A DNA stretch of 17,455 nucleotides from an uncultured Porphyromonadaceae bacterium (lineage in GTDB: Bacteria > Bacteroidota > Bacteroidia > Bacteroidales > Muribaculaceae). Below the pieces are notes generated by a model that was given only the letters and a program-made list of their open reading frames with translations, had not been told where the DNA came from and ran no database searches. The position numbers and the translations under genes were made by a program. The stretch is from assembly GCA_947176285.1 (NCBI GenBank), contig CAMWQF010000023.1, forward strand, positions 1 to 17,455, read 5' to 3'. Below, piece after piece: positions 14,626-17,455 of this stretch (position 1 is its first letter; each line of letters opens with the position of its first letter).

Positions 14626-15969
14626 ATGAAAAAATTTGCTTATAGTTTATTAAAAGCACTGCCAGCCATTCTGATAATGGCGGCATGCTCACAGACAGAA
14701 GAGCCTGACATTGATCTAAGTCTCACTGAACAAACCACAAGGGCTACGGATGAAACACCATCCTTCTCCACCTCTACCAAGCAACGAAATTACATAGCAA
14801 GGTGGTTGGCTGAGAACTATACGATAGAGGAAGCGCAGCGAGTCCACAACGCAGTTCAAATCTCCCATTCAGTAGGACTTGATGAATTTTTTTACCTTAA
14901 AGAATTCTTGTCCGAAAATACTGCATCGAATAAAGTGGTAAGAGAAGCTCCCTCTGAAATATCCAAAAAATTCAAATCGGAACTTTTAAACGGAAGCCTT
15001 GCAAAAGAATCCGTTATGTCCACTCAGTCAAACAACCCGATTGAGGAACTCTTAAATAATGAGCGTCTTGTGATATATTGGCCCTACTCGGAAAACTGGG
15101 ACGGTATTACAACCCCAGTCCTTGTTTACGCACCCCAAAACCTTTCTGAATTAAACGCATTAGGTTACGTATTAAATAAGGATACACATAAACTGGATAT
15201 AATTCTCGTTAATGAGCAATATAGCGAGCAGCATCCGGTATGGATTATTACAGAAAGCGAGACCCCATATTCGCAACTTCCCAACTTTGCCAATGGAGAA
15301 ACCGTATCTCCCGATGGAATCCTTTATTCTCCAAATAAATTACCTCCAATTGGAATACATCCACCATATCCATATCCATATCCAGATCCTTTACCTAAAG
15401 ATTCTTCACGCTATTACCAAGAAAGAGACATAATTACTCTTCGTCTAGGCTATGTAAGATCTGAAAAAAACCATGATACATGGTTTGCAGGAGGATCCGA
15501 ATATGTATTTAGATTTGCATATGCTAAAAATACGAACCTTAAATGTGAGGCTGATACCAGTAACTGTATTCCAGACGTTGCAAGAACCAAAATTTGTTTT
15601 ACGCGCAAAGAAATCAAACATAAGACTCAAAAGGAATTAAATGCTATCGCAGTAAGCGATTGGCCAAAATCTCTTGAAAACATAATCATGACTCTTGTAG
15701 AAGAAGATGGAGGCAAGGAACGCCAATATAATGCAAGTGTTACAGTAACTTGGAAAGACAAGAAATATGGTATTGACGTGTCAATTCCCTACAAGAATAA
15801 CGATGATGATATTGCAAAAAGAACATATTCGAGAAACTTTATAATGTCAACCAATAATTATAAAGGCAAGGATGAAAATGGAAACGAAAAATGGGCTGAG
15901 GATTATTCCGATGGGGTTTATTGGACTCTTCCATATGAGACTGGCGAGCCTATTTATAACCGCAAATGA
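14626..15969 (+). CDS. Exported lipoprotein of unknown function
   Basis: A 447-residue lipoprotein, with signal peptide and lipobox IMAAC placing the lipidated Cys at residue 21, followed by an acidic stretch (SQTEEPDID) of the kind linked to surface export in Bacteroidetes. Two parts are visible. Residues 45-235 hold an alpha-rich segment, then a beta-rich one with LVIYWPYSENWDGITTPVLV and LDIILVNEQYSEQHPVWII. A proline/tyrosine linker HPPYPYPYPDPLP (about 245-257) follows. A second beta-rich domain covers roughly 265-440, with two Cys close together (LKCEADTSNC) and a third nearby (TKICF). No family was recognised and no enzyme motif seen. It ends 15 bases before the beta-barrel gene, so the two are probably co-expressed and may act together at the outer membrane. 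Confidence 0.82.
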   Translation: MKKFAYSLLKALPAILIMAACSQTEEPDIDLSLTEQTTRATDETPSFSTSTKQRNYIARWLAENYTIEEAQRVHNAVQISHSVGLDEFFYLKEFLSENTASNKVVREAPSEISKKFKSELLNGSLAKESVMSTQSNNPIEELLNNERLVIYWPYSENWDGITTPVLVYAPQNLSELNALGYVLNKDTHKLDIILVNEQYSEQHPVWIITESETPYSQLPNFANGETVSPDGILYSPNKLPPIGIHPPYPYPYPDPLPKDSSRYYQERDIITLRLGYVRSEKNHDTWFAGGSEYVFRFAYAKNTNLKCEADTSNCIPDVARTKICFTRKEIKHKTQKELNAIAVSDWPKSLENIIMTLVEEDGGKERQYNASVTVTWKDKKYGIDVSIPYKNNDDDIAKRTYSRNFIMSTNNYKGKDENGNEKWAEDYSDGVYWTLPYETGEPIYNRK

Positions 15970-15984
15970 TTTCCTTAAACAAAA

Positions 15985-16698
15985 ATGAATCAGCATATGA
16001 AGATTACAAAAGTTATTTCAGCATCGATCGCAATGGCCGTAGCACCCCTGGCATTGCAGGCGCAGCACTTTACGGTCGGTCCTGAAGTCGGGTATGAGCG
16101 GGCATCGTATCATATCGGGAATAACCGGGACAAGGGAGTATCCATACATGCCGGTAATGGCATCAGGATTGGAGCGGCAGTGGCATACGAATTCAGTAAT
16201 GGACTCTTCCTAAGATCGGGACTTTCCTACAGCCATCGTGGAGGCGCCCATATATTCGGCATTGATGACAACCAAAGACTCCCCTTTGTCAGGAATCTCC
16301 AACTCAAGAGTACAGATTTTATGACTATTCCTCTGTCAATAGGATATGAATTTCCTTTCTGCAACCGTTGGGGCATAGGGATAGAGGCAGGCGGCTATTT
16401 GGCATCGGGACTCGGCTCTGGGAGTTCTCATTTCAATCTCACGAACAGCGAGGGATCTGCCGGATCAGTATTCAAGGACTCGCAGTTCACCGTCGCGACC
16501 CCTGACGGCTATGACCGCACACCTGTTGACATAAAGGGATCAGACAGAATTGATGCAGGGTGCATGTTCGGAGCACACGTCCGCTTCAACAGAATAAAAT
16601 TGAGGGCAACATACCAGTTAGGCCTGTGCAAGACCATCTATGACATGGCTATGCCCCGCACATTCATACTCTCGCTTGCATACGATTTCAAACTCTGA
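15985..16698 (+). CDS. Outer-membrane beta-barrel protein (porin-family type)
   Basis: A 237-residue predicted small outer-membrane barrel. The signal peptide ends ALQAQ; strands alternate hydrophobic and polar residues through the mature part (FTVGPEVGYERASYHIG, GAAVAYEFSNGLFLRSGLSY, MTIPLSIGYEFPF, GIGIEAGGYLASGLG, IKLRATYQLGLCKTIYD). The protein ends in the aromatic-rich strand FILSLAYDFKL, typical of barrels handled by the BAM machinery. The pattern fits the PorT/OMP_b-brl group. The start could equally be the ATG at 15997, which gives a tidier signal peptide (MKITKVISASIAMAV). It is the last gene of the operon, followed by a terminator. Function within the envelope is unknown. Confidence 0.85.
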   Translation: MNQHMKITKVISASIAMAVAPLALQAQHFTVGPEVGYERASYHIGNNRDKGVSIHAGNGIRIGAAVAYEFSNGLFLRSGLSYSHRGGAHIFGIDDNQRLPFVRNLQLKSTDFMTIPLSIGYEFPFCNRWGIGIEAGGYLASGLGSGSSHFNLTNSEGSAGSVFKDSQFTVATPDGYDRTPVDIKGSDRIDAGCMFGAHVRFNRIKLRATYQLGLCKTIYDMAMPRTFILSLAYDFKL

Positions 16699-16756
16699 TA
16701 AAAAAAGATAGGTAACTAAACAAAATTCAACGACATTTATAACCAATATTTTGAGA

Positions 16757-16787
16757 AGAGGGTGCGCCATTTTGAACTGCACCCTCT
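16757..16787 (+). terminator. Terminator of the envelope operon
   Basis: Perfect 9-bp stem AGAGGGTGC (16757-16765) with GCACCCTCT (16779-16787) and a 13-base loop, followed by CTTTA. The T tract is short, but strength and position after the barrel gene make a terminator likely. Confidence 0.75.
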
Positions 16788-16811
16788 CTTTAGAATCAAC
16801 ATCTTGTAAAA

Positions 16812-17171
16812 ATGAAGAAGAAGAGATATAAGTTGCCTTTGCGAATGTGGTGTGATGTTGTTGTGGTTTCATTACCATTGTTTGTAATAGGTTTTTTGGG
16901 TGACGTGAGAGTGTCTCTCTGGATTTCAGTTGCTATTTTTGTTATAAGTCTGATAGGAGTAGCGTTTAGCCTTTACTATCTTTTTAAAGACAGGCAATTG
17001 CGGGAGACGCCTTTGAGCAAAGACATTAGCATGGCTGCCACATATGCATGGCCATGCGTGCTTTCCGGTCTTATTGTTGATCATTTTGGCAACGACGGCA
17101 TCCCTTTCTATATCTTTGCAGGATTTGTAATGATTGTGATTTTTCTTGTAAATCATAATGAACTGATATAG
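16812..17171 (+). CDS. Small integral membrane protein of unknown function
   Basis: A 119-residue hydrophobic protein with a basic start (MKKKRYKLPLRMW) and four likely membrane helices: about 13-29 (VVVVSLPLFVIGFL), 33-56 (VSLWISVAIFVISLIGVAFS), 74-90 (MAATYAWPCVLSGLIV) and 96-114 (IPFYIFAGFVMIVIFLV). A cytoplasmic or periplasmic loop FKDRQLRETPLSKD separates helices 2 and 3. No family was recognised. It lies after the envelope operon terminator, with no clear promoter in the short gap, so it may depend on readthrough. The frame is convincing because of its consistent membrane pattern and the hairpin that follows it. Confidence 0.75.
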   Translation: MKKKRYKLPLRMWCDVVVVSLPLFVIGFLGDVRVSLWISVAIFVISLIGVAFSLYYLFKDRQLRETPLSKDISMAATYAWPCVLSGLIVDHFGNDGIPFYIFAGFVMIVIFLVNHNELI

Positions 17172-17192
17172 ATGCAATGGATGCAAAGGGAT

Positions 17193-17220
17193 GCAGAAAG
17201 CGATTGCGTGCGCTTTCTGC
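17193..17220 (+). terminator. Strong hairpin after the small membrane protein gene
   Basis: Perfect 10-bp stem GCAGAAAGCG (17193-17202) with CGCTTTCTGC (17211-17220) and an 8-base loop. There is no proper T tract after it, so it may be a stabilising hairpin or a factor-assisted terminator. Three GATGCA motifs at 17171, 17180 and 17190 run into it. Confidence 0.6.
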
Positions 17221-17347
17221 TGATTTGTGCCTTGAAGGATCCTTTTTGATGTGTAAAAATACGTGTATAAGATATGATAAAATGTGCTATGCAACAATTG
17301 TCATATCTAATGCACGTTTTTTTATCGTTGATTTTCAATATTTGTTG

Positions 17348-17355
17348 TAGTTTTG
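17348..17355 (+). promoter_or_regulatory. Promoter -7 box and leader for a gene beyond the right edge
   Basis: TAGTTTTG matches the Bacteroides -7 consensus; a weak GTTG lies about 17 bases upstream. No credible reading frame follows within the last 95 bases, so this region is probably the untranslated leader of a gene that starts after 17455. Confidence 0.5.
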
Positions 17356-17427
17356 CAGTGTAAAATTTGAATTTATGCAAATAATAAATATTAGATAGGT
17401 TATTAAGTGTTTAGCTTATTAGGTTCG

Positions 17428-17455
17428 AATTTGGTTCTACGGAAAAAACCAAGTT
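17428..17455 (+). other. Stem-loop at the right edge, possible structured leader
   Basis: AATTTGGTT (17428-17436) pairs with AACCAAGTT (17447-17455), nine pairs with one G-T wobble, around a 10-base loop CTACGGAAAA. It may continue beyond the window. It would lie in the leader of the next gene if the promoter at 17348 is real. Confidence 0.45.

Noticed and set aside
17422..17430. GGTTCGAAT, resembling a tRNA T-loop
   Set aside because: No matching acceptor, anticodon or D arms could be formed around it.
1..17455. Avoidance of GGCC sites because of the HaeIII-like system
   Set aside because: GGCC occurs many times, for example near 680, 1750, 8870, 14200 and 16620, and even inside the first methyltransferase gene, so no depletion is apparent by eye.

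Overview
The window looks like a Bacteroidales chromosome, a Bacteroides or Muribaculaceae-type gut bacterium. The signs are a SusC-family TonB-dependent receptor, a hybrid two-component regulator with a periplasmic sugar-binding domain, AAA-ATPase-like/PD-(D/E)XK proteins, and several promoters of the Bacteroides type (TTTG, about 20 bases, TAnnTTTG). Genus and species cannot be read from the sequence alone.

Left end (1-2230): a SusC-like receptor on the minus strand runs off the left edge. Its promoter region carries two inverted repeats. Region 2231-6652: an AT-rich insert bounded by a perfect 69-base direct repeat. It holds a HaeIII-family restriction endonuclease, an M.HaeIII-like cytosine methyltransferase, a second longer cytosine methyltransferase, and the wreck of an AAA-ATPase-like gene. 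The repeat is the last 23 codons of the neighbouring hybrid two-component regulator, short of its final two residues. The simplest reading is that the regulator once sat about 130 bases upstream of susC, as in a polysaccharide-utilisation locus, and that the restriction-modification block split them by insertion with a long target duplication, giving the regulator a new C-terminal tip.

Middle (6575-13916), all on the minus strand: the hybrid sensor/regulator, with a periplasmic type I sugar-binding domain fused to kinase, receiver and AraC domains; an OmpA-type lipoprotein with its own terminator; an intact AAA-ATPase-like/PD-(D/E)XK protein; and a membrane-tethered TPR protein with a cytoplasmic LuxR-like helix-turn-helix. 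Right end (14123-17455), plus strand: reading away from the TPR regulator is a probable operon of a small secreted protein, a lipoprotein and an outer-membrane beta-barrel, closed by a terminator. A small membrane protein follows, then a promoter and structured leader for a gene beyond the window.

Two gene sets stand out. One is a sugar-uptake locus interrupted by a restriction-modification island. The other is a tethered regulator facing a three-gene cell-envelope operon that it may control. No RNA genes, CRISPR arrays, transposases or integrases were seen.
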